Shown here piece by piece: positions 25,073 through 33,711 of a stretch of DNA of 64,000 nucleotides. This DNA is from a virus. The notes under the pieces are model-generated. The model searched no databases. It saw nothing but the letters and a program-made list of their open reading frames with translations, and had not been told where the DNA came from. The first letter of the stretch is position 1, and every line of letters starts with the position of its first letter. Where the stretch lies: the IMG/VR virus record IMGVR_UViG_3300005529_000007, positions 1-64,000 of that record; one strand, 5' to 3'. The position numbers and the translations under genes were made by a program.

Positions 25073-28000
25073 TGGCCGACCAAGTAGCAGATTACCTTCG
25101 TTCACAGCAAATTCCTGACAGTGTTCGAGCGGACGCTTGGGATGCGTACCATCAGGCAACTGATGCGAACGACTTCCAGTCTCGCTTTACCAAGCTGCAA
25201 GTCCCGGACAACGTCAAGGCTGACTTGTGGGATATGCGCTTTGCTGCCCAGCCGCAACGTCGTGTTACGAATGTCCCCACCGGGGAGATCCGCGCTGACG
25301 ATAGCTGGATGTCTGGCGCTCGTCGCATGGTTGCGAACACAGCCCTGGGACATGCTCTGCAATCTTCCATGCCGAAGGTCGCGGACTTCTTCGGGCTTAC
25401 GCCTTCGCATACCGTGTACGACCCGGAGTACGAAGCTACCAAAGGCCAGCTCCTTGCTCCACAAGAACTGATCGCCGCCTCGCAACCAGACAGTGTCATG
25501 GGCTACGTCAAGGACGCAGCCAGGGCAGGCCTGGGAGGTGTCGGATCTCTAACCTCTGGCGAGAACATGGCCACCATGGCCGGGATCGCCACGGGTGGAG
25601 GTGCGCTGGCTGAAGTTTACTTCGGTTCGGAGATGTTGATCGGGGCCGACCAAGGACTGAAGCGCAGTTACCAGGCCGCGAGCCGAGGTGATTACCACAC
25701 AGCGGCGGCTGAGTTTGGCGCAGCGGCAACTAACTTAGAACTTGGCAGACGTACTCTCCGGCACTTGGCTGGCGCGGAAACTCACAGCCCGATGCCCGGC
25801 ACGAATCTTGTTGCTCCAGAAAATGGCAACGGAGTATCATCCCCGGCATCTGTACCAGCAGCACCTGAAGTTTTAGCACCCAAACCAAAAGTACCCGAGC
25901 CGCCACTCGTGCCTGAAGGGTCCGAACAACCCGCGCCCCAAGTGTCTGCCCCGCCCCCTGCGCCTGAAGTGTCTGCGCGACCCGTTTTTAAGGGGAGTGA
26001 CATCGCTTCGCGCTTGGACACGATTGAACGGAGCCTGCCTGGAGAGGTACCCGAGGCGAAGCCGAAGGCACTACCCCAAAACGGGTCCCTAGAAGATGAG
26101 CCCAACTATCTCAAGCGGCCCTTGAGCGTGGACCCTGCAACAGGCGAGCGCAAGGTTATCCGGGATTCTTATCCCGAGGACATGGCAGCCCGTGGCAAGA
26201 AGAAGTTCGACTTCTACACGGATGCCAACAAGCAGATCGAGAATGCCGCCAAGTACAACCCTCAAGGCGAGCAGATCGGGGATGCGAAGATCCTGGCAGC
26301 CTACCGGGAGAACCAGGCGAATGCCGTTGCTGGCTTCCGCACCTGGGCTCAGTATGCCGACATCGAGGATGTCAAGGGAGCTGTAAAGGATCTCGCCGCG
26401 AAGATCAAAGACGGCGGAGAACGCCTGGATATGATGCGCGTCCTAGGCTACGGCCTCTCCAAAGACAAGCTGGTATTTCACGCGGGCATCGAGGGAACCG
26501 AGCAAATCACCGAGGACGCACTCCAGAAGGCCATTGGACGCAGGACCGTTCCCAGTGTGCCCAAGGATTACACGATTGAAGATCCCATCAAGAAGGACAT
26601 GGTGGACAAGGGGCTGGCCCGTCAGAAAGACGTGGACGCCCTGGATGAGCAGATTGACAAGCTAAAAGAGACGTACAAGAAGGCCACTTCCCTCGACGAG
26701 AAGCAATCCATCAGCGATCACATTGATGCCTTGAGGGAACAGCGTAAAGCACCCTTCAAGGAAGTCAAGGACGCCAAGGCCACCCTCCGTCGTGACTGGG
26801 CCTCGAACTACATCCGCAGCAAGGGACTGGAGCTCTCCGACCAGATCGCGCACTACCGTGACCTGGCACAGGCAGCCATCCGCGCCAAGCAGCTCAGGCC
26901 GAAAGATTTCGTAGAAGAAGTCAAGACAGACGTTGCTCCTATCCGACAACTCGGCACGGGCGAAGAAGCCGTGCAGTATTCCAAGGAGTCCATCGCTGGG
27001 GCCGTGTTCGGCTCCGAGGCAGATGCCCGCAAAGCTGCGGAGCAAGTCTATGGCGACAAGTACACACTCCGCACCCGCGAGCGAGAGGGCAAGCAAGTCT
27101 ATTCTGTCCTCCCCCGTGAGGAAGTGGCGCGGCAGGTTACCGCCCAATCCACCGGGGACATAGCAGCTCGCAAGCAGAACCTGGACTTCCTGAAGAAGGA
27201 ATTGACCAAAGCCACCACCGAGAAAGCGAGGCTTAAACTCCAACGTGCAATCGCAAAAGAGGAGCGTGCGCTGGGCCTTTCAGCCAGCGAAGCCCCGACA
27301 GGTCCGACCGCCGCAACTGCGGGCACCCCTAAAGCCCCCGAAGCCGCAGCGCCCACCAGAGAATCCGTTCAGGCCCCCCAGGGGACAGAAGTAAGACCTA
27401 GCTTCGACGAGCGCATGAAGGCTCGTACTGAGGTTAAGGACGACATCTTCGAGTACCGCGTACAGCAGCTCGTCAAGAAGGGCATGAGTCGCGCCACAGC
27501 CGAGCTCATGGTACGCAAGAAGATGGAGAGCGAGCGTGGCTCCTTCTCCAACAAGCCGCCCATGGGAGCTTATGGCCCCTCTGGCCCAGGCGTCCTCTGG
27601 CGTTTAGGCAGCGCCCTCGACAGAGTCTTCGGAGATCGCAGCTCAGAGGAAAAGAAACAAACCGAGACCATCATCCGGGAAGCTGGGGGCGAACTCGCCC
27701 GCAAGCACGAGATGATCTGGAACAAGCTCCAGGAAGGCATCGACCGCCACGATGCTGATACCGAAGTCCAGACCAGGCAGTTCATGGACGCAGGGGAAAT
27801 GAAACCCGGCGCAACCGTCCTCTCTCCCGAGGACCAGGCCATGGCCCAGGAACTCCACTCCATGTTCCAGGAGCGCTGGGACAAACTAAAGAACCTTCTC
27901 CCTGATCGCTTCGATGGCGCAGGGATCGAGAACTACCTAAAACACATCTGGGAAGGCAAGCGTGGCCAGGTCGCAGCCGAACGCCTCTGGCAGAGTGTCG

Positions 28001-30015
28001 GAGGCAAGCGGCCCCTGGAAGGCTCGGCTACCTTCGCACGCCACCGCTTCTATAGATATTTCTCAGACGGCCTGGACGCAGGACTCAAGCCGCTGACCTA
28101 CAACCCAATTAAGATGCAGCTCCTGGGCCTCTATGAGATCGACCGCTTCATCATGGCCCATGAGATGAAGAACGACATGCGCCAGGCTGGCCTGGTGAAG
28201 TTCGTGAAGATCGGCCAGGATGTCCCTCCCGGCTGGTCCAAGCTGGATGACAAGATCTTCAAGCCGCGCCTGTTCAAGGACGGTGGCCTTACGTCGTACG
28301 GCGAATACTGGGCCCCGGCTGACGTGGCCAAGGTATTTAATAACTACCTCTCTCCTGGTCTCCGTTCCAACGAGGCCTATGAGATCGCCCGCCAGTACGG
28401 CAACTTCATGAACCAGATTCAGCTCGGGGCCTCTGCCTTCCACGGCGGCTTCGAGGTCGTCAATGCGAGTTCCTCTGAGGTGGCCCTTGGCCTCCAGCAG
28501 CTCACCCGTGGACAGTACGCGGATGGCATGAAGCGCATCGCTCGTGGCTACGCAGTTGGCCTCGCGGCCAAGCATTACTACTCCCTGGGCAAAGCCATCG
28601 AGCAGGAGTACATCGCCCCTACAGGCATCACGCCCAACAACATCAAGCTCGTTGAAGCTGTCCGAGAACTGGAGATCGCAGGTGGCCGTATCGGCCTCGA
28701 TCCCATCTACTCCAATCAATCCTTTGATGCCATGCGCAAAGCCTGGACCGAGGGAAGATACATCGCCTCTGGTGCACACGCCCTGGGTCACGCTGTCGAA
28801 TACACCGCCCGCCCCTTGATGAAGTACTTCGTTCCCCGCATCAAGCTGGGGATGTTCGCGGACATGGCACAACATCGCCTGACTGAACTCATCAACCAAG
28901 GAGCCACCCGCGACGAGATCGCCCACGAACTGGGCAAGGTCTGGGACAGCGTAGACAACCGCGCTGGCCAGCTCGTTTACGACAATCTCTTCTGGAACAA
29001 GGCCACCAAGGACATTGGCTTCCTGGCTGTCCGCTCTCTGGGCTGGACCCTCGGTACTGTCCGTGAACTTGGCGGCGCAGGCGTCGATACCTTCCGCCAG
29101 GCTTCTGACCTCCTCAAAGGCAACGGCAAGAATATCCGCCTCACCGAGCGCCAGGCCTATGCCATCGGTATGACGACCACTGTCGGTCTGATCGGTGGCA
29201 TCATGACCTACCTGGCCACAGGCAAAGCCCCCCAGAAGGCCGAGGATTACTTCTTCCCACCTACGGGTACCCTGGACCCCTCCGGCAACCCCGCTCGTCG
29301 CTCCTTGCCCTCCTACGTGCGCGATGTGGCGGCTTTTAAGAACCAACCGCTCCAGACTATAACCAACAAGGCCCAGCCCCTCCTGGTGGACATCCACCAG
29401 CTCTGGACCAACCAGGACTACTACGGCACTGAGATCCGGCACCCAGGAGATAGTACCCTGGCTCAAGTAGGCGAAGTTGCCAAGCACGAGCTGACTAACC
29501 TTCAGCCGTTCGGCATTCAGTCCTACATGCGCAGCAGACATTCGGCTGAGTCCCGCTTAGACAGTGCCCTCTCATTTGTCGGCGTGACCCCAGCCCCTCG
29601 CTACATCGGCCAGACCAAAGCCGAGAAACTGGCCTACGAACTTTCCGAGCGGCACAGAGAAGCAGGCCCGAGAGACGCGAATACCTTCCAGAAGTACCGC
29701 ACCGCAGGGCAACTACGAGCCCTATATGCCGCAGGCAAGATCGACGAATCCAAACTAGATGACGCTCTCTTCTCTGGGAAGATCACCGACTCCCAGTACA
29801 ACGACATAGTAGACGCCACCCAGATGACTCCCTTCGAGCGACAGGTCAAGTCCCTGAAAACTCCTGAGGAGATCATGACGGTCTGGCGCGAAGCCAACCC
29901 ATCTGAACGTGCAACCATGCACGACTACATGGAAGGAATGTGGGATAGAATAGACCCAGATACTCAGCCCGAACTCTTCAAGCAGTTCGAGAAAGAACTG
30001 GGATACGAGCAATGA
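25072..30015 (+). CDS. Giant internal virion protein (1647 aa)
   Basis: GTG start in TAGTG with the previous stop. The N-terminal region has two similar 25-residue helical units (IPDSVRADAWDAYHQ and VPDNVKADLWDMRF), then a hydrophobic stretch, a long Pro/Ala linker (residues about 235-330), helical charged segments and a C-terminal region with many aromatic helices. Length and position equal the largest ejection protein of podovirus-type phages, though no transglycosylase motif is found. It carries two copies of the dispersed repeat in its linker. The stop overlaps the recombinase start. Confidence 0.65.
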   Translation: MADQVADYLRSQQIPDSVRADAWDAYHQATDANDFQSRFTKLQVPDNVKADLWDMRFAAQPQRRVTNVPTGEIRADDSWMSGARRMVANTALGHALQSSMPKVADFFGLTPSHTVYDPEYEATKGQLLAPQELIAASQPDSVMGYVKDAARAGLGGVGSLTSGENMATMAGIATGGGALAEVYFGSEMLIGADQGLKRSYQAASRGDYHTAAAEFGAAATNLELGRRTLRHLAGAETHSPMPGTNLVAPENGNGVSSPASVPAAPEVLAPKPKVPEPPLVPEGSEQPAPQVSAPPPAPEVSARPVFKGSDIASRLDTIERSLPGEVPEAKPKALPQNGSLEDEPNYLKRPLSVDPATGERKVIRDSYPEDMAARGKKKFDFYTDANKQIENAAKYNPQGEQIGDAKILAAYRENQANAVAGFRTWAQYADIEDVKGAVKDLAAKIKDGGERLDMMRVLGYGLSKDKLVFHAGIEGTEQITEDALQKAIGRRTVPSVPKDYTIEDPIKKDMVDKGLARQKDVDALDEQIDKLKETYKKATSLDEKQSISDHIDALREQRKAPFKEVKDAKATLRRDWASNYIRSKGLELSDQIAHYRDLAQAAIRAKQLRPKDFVEEVKTDVAPIRQLGTGEEAVQYSKESIAGAVFGSEADARKAAEQVYGDKYTLRTREREGKQVYSVLPREEVARQVTAQSTGDIAARKQNLDFLKKELTKATTEKARLKLQRAIAKEERALGLSASEAPTGPTAATAGTPKAPEAAAPTRESVQAPQGTEVRPSFDERMKARTEVKDDIFEYRVQQLVKKGMSRATAELMVRKKMESERGSFSNKPPMGAYGPSGPGVLWRLGSALDRVFGDRSSEEKKQTETIIREAGGELARKHEMIWNKLQEGIDRHDADTEVQTRQFMDAGEMKPGATVLSPEDQAMAQELHSMFQERWDKLKNLLPDRFDGAGIENYLKHIWEGKRGQVAAERLWQSVGGKRPLEGSATFARHRFYRYFSDGLDAGLKPLTYNPIKMQLLGLYEIDRFIMAHEMKNDMRQAGLVKFVKIGQDVPPGWSKLDDKIFKPRLFKDGGLTSYGEYWAPADVAKVFNNYLSPGLRSNEAYEIARQYGNFMNQIQLGASAFHGGFEVVNASSSEVALGLQQLTRGQYADGMKRIARGYAVGLAAKHYYSLGKAIEQEYIAPTGITPNNIKLVEAVRELEIAGGRIGLDPIYSNQSFDAMRKAWTEGRYIASGAHALGHAVEYTARPLMKYFVPRIKLGMFADMAQHRLTELINQGATRDEIAHELGKVWDSVDNRAGQLVYDNLFWNKATKDIGFLAVRSLGWTLGTVRELGGAGVDTFRQASDLLKGNGKNIRLTERQAYAIGMTTTVGLIGGIMTYLATGKAPQKAEDYFFPPTGTLDPSGNPARRSLPSYVRDVAAFKNQPLQTITNKAQPLLVDIHQLWTNQDYYGTEIRHPGDSTLAQVGEVAKHELTNLQPFGIQSYMRSRHSAESRLDSALSFVGVTPAPRYIGQTKAEKLAYELSERHREAGPRDANTFQKYRTAGQLRALYAAGKIDESKLDDALFSGKITDSQYNDIVDATQMTPFERQVKSLKTPEEIMTVWREANPSERATMHDYMEGMWDRIDPDTQPELFKQFEKELGYEQ
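25979..25999 (-). repeat. Dispersed repeat copy 2, minus orientation, inside coding sequence
   Basis: On the minus strand this reads CACTCCCCTTAAAAACGGGTC, a diverged copy of the CACTACCC-N-AAAA-CGGGTC repeat. It lies in the Pro/Ala linker of the 1647-residue gene, about 70 bases from an oppositely oriented better-matching copy (26069). This is the same head-to-head geometry as at 42304-42492. Confidence 0.4.
26069..26087 (+). repeat. Dispersed repeat copy 3, inside coding sequence
   Basis: CACTACCCCAAAACGGGTC matches the family core exactly, within the linker-encoding part of the giant virion gene. Because the encoded peptide (ALPQNGS) is low-complexity, the DNA signal may be maintained for its own sake. 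Confidence 0.5.
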
Positions 30016-30878
30016 CCTTTAGAGATTACGAAGCACAGTACGAGAACTTTGTCAGAATCCATCTTCGCTTTTCAACTTGGCTGCGCTACTGCGACTGCCT
30101 GGAAAAGCTCATGGAGCACTTCGGAGACCGCCACCCCAAAGACATCTTCCGCATTGATGTCATCGGCTACGTCACCAAGCGCACCCAGCAAGGAGCTGCA
30201 TATCGAACCGTAGCCCTGGAGAAGATGGTAGGGAGTGCTTTCTTTCGCTGGATGGCAGACAACAACATCGTGGAAGAGGATCACAATCCCTTCGCTGCTA
30301 CCAAGGTTCCTGGTAGGGAGCCGCAGTTTGTGCACAAGGCCCTGTCGCCTGAGACCATCAAGGCCATGTGGAACGCCACTCGTACAGACGAGGACCGTCT
30401 CCTCATGCGCCTGGCCAACACTACCCCGCTCACTGTCGGCATGATGGCCGCACTCCAGAGGGAGGACTTCGACTTCGAGAGAGCCCGTCTCACTGTCAAG
30501 CGCAGCAAGACCCAGAAGGTCGTGACGCTGCCAGTAGACCCAGCTCTCCTGGAGCAGGTGCGCAATCGCCCGCCTGGGCCGCTGTTCCCCGAGGCCGCCA
30601 AGCGCCTCCAGGGATCACGCTACCTCAGACAAAAATTTGAATGCTTAGCAAGACGGGCTGGCGTAAAGGCTACCGCCCATTGCTTCCGGCACACCTTTGC
30701 AACGGACGCGCTACGTGGTGGGATTGATCTGAGGACCGTCCAAGAACTTCTTGGTCACGCGAACATCTTAACTACTTCGCGTTACCTCGCTCCTGCCGAC
30801 GTGGAGTCTGTCCGGGGTTTTCTGGAGACTCGCCCGAAGCTGGATGAAGCCAGTCCTCTTTCTCCTTCTCACTGTTAG
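30012..30878 (+). CDS. Tyrosine recombinase lacking the first catalytic Arg
   Basis: ATG overlapping the virion gene stop as ATGA. 288 residues with an N-terminal SAM-like core-binding domain and a C-terminal catalytic domain. The later motifs are intact: Lys in RSKTQKVV, H-x-x-R in HCFRHTFATDAL, His in LLGHANI and the nucleophile Tyr in TTSRYL. The usual T-G-L-R-x-G-E box reads TPLTVGM, so Arg I is Thr and the Glu is Met. Known IntDOT-type recombinases also lack Arg I and still work, so activity is possible. It ends the virion operon. Confidence 0.8.
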   Translation: MTFRDYEAQYENFVRIHLRFSTWLRYCDCLEKLMEHFGDRHPKDIFRIDVIGYVTKRTQQGAAYRTVALEKMVGSAFFRWMADNNIVEEDHNPFAATKVPGREPQFVHKALSPETIKAMWNATRTDEDRLLMRLANTTPLTVGMMAALQREDFDFERARLTVKRSKTQKVVTLPVDPALLEQVRNRPPGPLFPEAAKRLQGSRYLRQKFECLARRAGVKATAHCFRHTFATDALRGGIDLRTVQELLGHANILTTSRYLAPADVESVRGFLETRPKLDEASPLSPSHC

Positions 30879-31047
30879 CAACATCCCAGACCTTATCTGA
30901 ACACAATTTAAGGACCCTGACTTCAGCGTACAATTCAGCACGCTTAACAGGGTCCTTTTCATTGGACAGAAGGTCGTCGAGCTCTTGCGCTTTACGGGCC
31001 CAAGCAGTGGCCAGATTCAATAGGTCGGCATACCCGTAGAGGACCAT
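30772..31047 (-). CDS. Hypothetical helical protein (91 aa)
   Basis: ATG at 31047. The product is uniformly helical and charged (ATAWARKAQELDDLLSNEKD; LYAEVRVLKL) with a hydrophilic tail. It converges with the recombinase and overlaps its 3' end by 107 bases on the opposite strand. No Shine-Dalgarno is clear, but AT-rich promoter-like sequence (AAATTATGCTACTAT) precedes the start, so the mRNA could be nearly leaderless. Coding nature is plausible, not certain. Confidence 0.42.
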   Translation of the reverse strand: MVLYGYADLLNLATAWARKAQELDDLLSNEKDPVKRAELYAEVRVLKLCSDKVWDVANSEKEKEDWLHPASGESPENPGQTPRRQERGNAK

Positions 31048-31077
31048 GGACGAATAGTAGCATAATTTTTGTACTCG

Positions 31078-31248
31078 TCATGTGGATTGCCCTAATACGG
31101 TCACCAGGCCGATGACATCCAACAATCCTGCCACGCAAACGGCGGTAGCCATAGCGAGAGGGTGACGAAGCAGTCCCAGAAAGCCGCCAGCCATTAGGGA
31201 CACCCCAGAGAGTGACACACAGCCAAGTAGAACGTGGCCCTTGTCCAT
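31078..31248 (-). CDS. Small membrane protein (56 aa)
   Basis: An ATG at 31248 opens a 56-codon frame. Its product is two hydrophobic helices (HVLLGCVSLSGVSLMAGGFL and AVCVAGLLDVIGLVTVLG) joined by a short basic turn. The ribosome binding site is weak (AAAAGACA). It is the only evident gene between the two recombinases apart from the 91-residue one. Role unknown. Confidence 0.42.
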   Translation of the reverse strand: MDKGHVLLGCVSLSGVSLMAGGFLGLLRHPLAMATAVCVAGLLDVIGLVTVLGQST

Positions 31249-31585
31249 TGTCTTTTTTTACAGAACCGGGGGGCGAGCGTCGTGGACCTTACTACGTAAT
31301 CAATAGTACACGCAACTATATTTTTATCTTGTTACGAAATCCGAACAAAACCTAAGTTGAACGCCCTATGAGTCTATTCGCATGAGATCGCCTGCCGCGA
31401 AACACACTGTACTCATTTCGAGAACAATCGTACTCAGAACGAGAACGAAAACTTAGGCACAACTTAGGCACAAAAAAGGGGGGCTATTCGCCCCCTTTTC
31501 GCCTTTCAGGACTCTAAAGGCAACAGATTCAACAGGACTTTTAGAATGGTACTGAGTTAAGCGCCCTGAAAGTCAAACACATAAG
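31249..31585. other. Intergenic region between recombinases with tandem repeats; candidate attP
   Basis: No gene is visible in 337 bases. It is AT-richer than its neighbours. It holds an exact 11-bp tandem repeat AACTTAGGCAC at 31450-31460 and 31461-31471, several CGAGAAC or GAGAACG repeats (about 31409-31447) and the terminator below. Being adjacent to the integrase 3' end and carrying short direct repeats fits an attP with arm-type sites. No tRNA fragment is recognised. Confidence 0.4.
31472..31495 (-). terminator. Intrinsic terminator, possibly bidirectional
   Basis: Six-base stem GGGGGC (31479-31484) / GCCCCC (31490-31495) with loop TATTC. On the minus strand the stem is followed by a run of six T. 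On the plus strand TTTTC follows. It lies 90 bases beyond the integrase stop on the minus strand and can also stop plus-strand readthrough. Confidence 0.75.
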
Positions 31586-32782
31586 TTATACATTCGGTTG
31601 GATTTGGCTGTCAACCTGGGAGCAAGATGGGATCAAAATTGATCCCAATTTGTTTGCCATCTTCCTGCTGTGCTCTCGGCTGGCATGGGCATAGACCTTC
31701 AGCGTAATGCTGGGATCAGAATGCCCCAGGCGTGCGGCGACCGTGCGGATGTCCTCCCCTTCAGAGATGAGGGCCGTAGCATTCCCATGGCGAAAAGCAT
31801 GGAGCCCCGCCTTGGGGATACCTAATGTGGCAAGGAGTTTTTGAAGTTTGTCTCGCACCACATATCGGCTATCCCACGGTCTTCCATTGGCGGTTGCAAA
31901 CAGAAACGGCACCGAAGCGTCATGGGATCTGACGGCCAGGAAACGAAGAATATGTTCTGCAAGGGTGTCGGATATTTCAACAGAACGGATTCCACTTGCG
32001 CTTTTAGGAGTTTGAAGTCTTCCTCTCCATACTCCCTGCCGCACACGCAGACAACGGTTCGCATAGTCGAAGTCCTCCACACGAAGACCACACAGCTCAC
32101 CTGCACGTAGGCCCGTCTCCGCCGCGATCAGGAAGAACGTCTTGAACGGTTCCTGGGCTGCGGATATGATCTGTTGCATCTGCTCAGTTGTAAAGGAAGG
32201 ACGTTCAACAGGCGTTAGCCTGGGGAGCACAATGCCCTCTTTGACATTGTGGGAGACATATCCCCAGGCTTTCGCTGTCTTCCACGCGGTCCTGAAGGTG
32301 GCGTAGATATTTCTAACCGTCTTCGGGCGACACACGAGCGTGGAAATAAATTGTTGCACGAGGGCTGTGGAGATGTCCCCCATGTTCATCTTCCCGAAGA
32401 AGGGCATGATGTACTTGGTCATGTGCACCTTCTCCGAGTTCTGACTAGATGGCTTGTGCTGTGGGAGCACAGTCTTCATCCAGCGTTGTGCGAAATCGTT
32501 GTAAGACACGACCGCCTTGGGGCGGTAGCTAGTAGAGTTGATCTCCGCCAGCTTCGCTTCCAAGGCGCGTTGTGCTAGTCGTTTAGTAGGGAGTTCCTGT
32601 AGAGTCCCCAAGACCACGGACTTTTGCAAGCGGTGGGTGTTTGTAGATGCAGGGGGTGCACCACAACTCGCTCGATGTTCTGTGACAGGAGCAAGGACAT
32701 CCTCCCGCCATCTCCCTACCCACACTTTGTTTCGCTTGCCCCTCAAGAACAGTTGCCCCTTCTGATACCTTCTCCGGGCCAT
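31586..32782 (-). CDS. Tyrosine integrase
   Basis: The ATG at 32782 is chosen because AGGAGATAAAC lies just upstream. A longer frame to 32902 lacks this. 398 residues: an N-terminal AP2-like arm-binding region (RRRYQKGQLFLRGKR), core-binding domain (residues about 120-210) and catalytic domain with all key residues. These are Arg in TGLRAGELCGL, Lys in LQTPKSASG, H-x-x-R in HAFRHGNAT, His in LGHSDPSI and Tyr in LKVYAH. It integrates or excises phage DNA. Its first 200 bases overlap the C-terminal end of the DUF1599 gene. Confidence 0.92.
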   Translation of the reverse strand: MARRRYQKGQLFLRGKRNKVWVGRWREDVLAPVTEHRASCGAPPASTNTHRLQKSVVLGTLQELPTKRLAQRALEAKLAEINSTSYRPKAVVSYNDFAQRWMKTVLPQHKPSSQNSEKVHMTKYIMPFFGKMNMGDISTALVQQFISTLVCRPKTVRNIYATFRTAWKTAKAWGYVSHNVKEGIVLPRLTPVERPSFTTEQMQQIISAAQEPFKTFFLIAAETGLRAGELCGLRVEDFDYANRCLRVRQGVWRGRLQTPKSASGIRSVEISDTLAEHILRFLAVRSHDASVPFLFATANGRPWDSRYVVRDKLQKLLATLGIPKAGLHAFRHGNATALISEGEDIRTVAARLGHSDPSITLKVYAHASREHSRKMANKLGSILIPSCSQVDSQIQPNV

Positions 32783-33104
32783 GTTTATCTCCTGGCCCGT
32801 TGAAACTATTGCCAGGGGTATTGTACTCTCTTGGGTAGGCTGCATACAAGACTGCGTAGTTGATGATGTCGGCAATGGTGTCCTGGAGTCCTTCATCTTC
32901 AACCGCGAAGTGTCCCTTCTCCTCGTAAGATACTAGCCGTGCGATCTTGTCCGACATGCGGACAAGTATTCCGTAGGTGCCAAAGGCTCGGAAGTTGGCG
33001 AAGATGTCGCTGCTCCGTCCGTAGTCTTGGTTCTTCTTCTCCATGACGGCTCGCGCCTTCCTGGAAAGATCGGCGTGAAACGCCAGTAGCTCTTGTCTAT
33101 TCAT
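32583..33104 (-). CDS. DUF1599-type nucleotide-modification-associated protein with Cys-rich tail
   Basis: ATG start. Residues 1-95 contain EKKNQDYGRSSDIFANFR and DTIADIINYAVLYA, typical of the DUF1599 nucleotide-modification-associated domain, a MazG-like helical fold found in phages. The tail (residues 135-155) has C-P-C-S-C-H and C-T-P-C, a possible zinc site similar to one in the 61-residue protein at 42586. That tail overlaps the start of the integrase gene by 200 bases in a different frame. Both readings look coding. Confidence 0.7.
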   Translation of the reverse strand: MNRQELLAFHADLSRKARAVMEKKNQDYGRSSDIFANFRAFGTYGILVRMSDKIARLVSYEEKGHFAVEDEGLQDTIADIINYAVLYAAYPREYNTPGNSFNGPGDKHGPEKVSEGATVLEGQAKQSVGREMAGGCPCSCHRTSSELWCTPCIYKHPPLAKVRGLGDSTGTPY

Positions 33105-33279
33105 CTGCGTCCGCCTTCCACTTCTCGTACATACGAACCCAATCTATATTGGGATCGTAGCCATCTTCGGAGAGAGCGGTCATCGTTGCTGACCAATTAT
33201 TCTCAAGGCACATCCGCATACATGCCAGGTAGGCTTCTTTGTTAGTTATTGCAACACCCCTTCTTGGCGTGACGTACAC
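33097..33279 (-). CDS. Small hypothetical protein (60 aa)
   Basis: A short helical protein containing NKEAYLACMRMCLENNWSA and WVRMYEKWKADADE. It overlaps the MazG-like gene by 38 bases upstream and the DUF1599 gene by eight bases downstream. GTG at 33279 is the longest start, and a start nearer residue 12 is possible. Function not recognised. Confidence 0.5.
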   Translation of the reverse strand: MYVTPRRGVAITNKEAYLACMRMCLENNWSATMTALSEDGYDPNIDWVRMYEKWKADADE

Positions 33280-33544
33280 GCAACTTCTTCACATTCGCGT
33301 CCATGACATCCTCAGGATCGAAGCCAAACTCCTGGCATATCCTGGTCCAATAGAAGATCTGGTCCCCTAGCTCTAGCTTGAGTTCTTCCAGGTCCAGACG
33401 GTCATCCCGAATGTGCTTCTTCAAATGTTCCAGGACCTCGCCAGTTTCCCCAGCGAGGCCTGTAGACATGACGAAGAGGCCGCGTAGCTTCTCTCCGTCG
33501 TGCCAGAGTTTCTTTACTTCCTTCTTGTACTGGTCAATCGTCAA
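33242..33544 (-). CDS. MazG-like nucleotide pyrophosphohydrolase
   Basis: ATG start, 100 residues. It carries the MazG acidic motif: GLAGETGEVLEHLKKHI followed by LEELKLELGDQIFYW, the E-x2-E...E-x2-D arrangement that binds Mg and hydrolyses NTPs or dNTPs to monophosphates. Phage MazG proteins are thought to adjust nucleotide or alarmone pools. It clusters with the DUF1599 gene. Confidence 0.85.
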   Translation of the reverse strand: MTIDQYKKEVKKLWHDGEKLRGLFVMSTGLAGETGEVLEHLKKHIRDDRLDLEELKLELGDQIFYWTRICQEFGFDPEDVMDANVKKLRVRHAKKGCCNN

Positions 33545-33710
33545 TCTTCATTTCTCCATAGCCCAAGCCTGTTAGCACCTGAGTCTCTAGAATTCCTAGA
33601 TCCTCCACTAGCGCGAACAGAGCCGAAGGCTCCTCAAACTCCAGGACAACTTTCTCGTCCCTGGTTTCGACTTTGATACTCCTGCATAAAGGAATCTCGA
33701 AGATAAACAT
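33534..33710 (-). CDS. Hypothetical protein (58 aa)
   Basis: The ATG at 33710 is next to the phosphoesterase stop (33712). A GTG 18 bases upstream would overlap that gene. The product alternates charged beta-like stretches (SIKVETRDEKVVLEFEEP) and ends overlapping the MazG-like gene by 11 bases. No recognised family. Confidence 0.5.
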   Translation of the reverse strand: MFIFEIPLCRSIKVETRDEKVVLEFEEPSALFALVEDLGILETQVLTGLGYGEMKIDD

Positions 33711-33711
33711 C

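Noticed and set aside
28063-29541. 492-residue reading frame on the minus strand
   Set aside because: It lies entirely opposite the well-supported 1647-residue virion gene, has low-complexity Val/Gly/Leu composition and no ribosome binding site; typical antisense shadow in GC-rich DNA.
31822-32106. 94-residue alternate-frame product inside the integrase gene
   Set aside because: Overlaps the catalytic core of a clearly coding integrase; no separate ribosome binding site.
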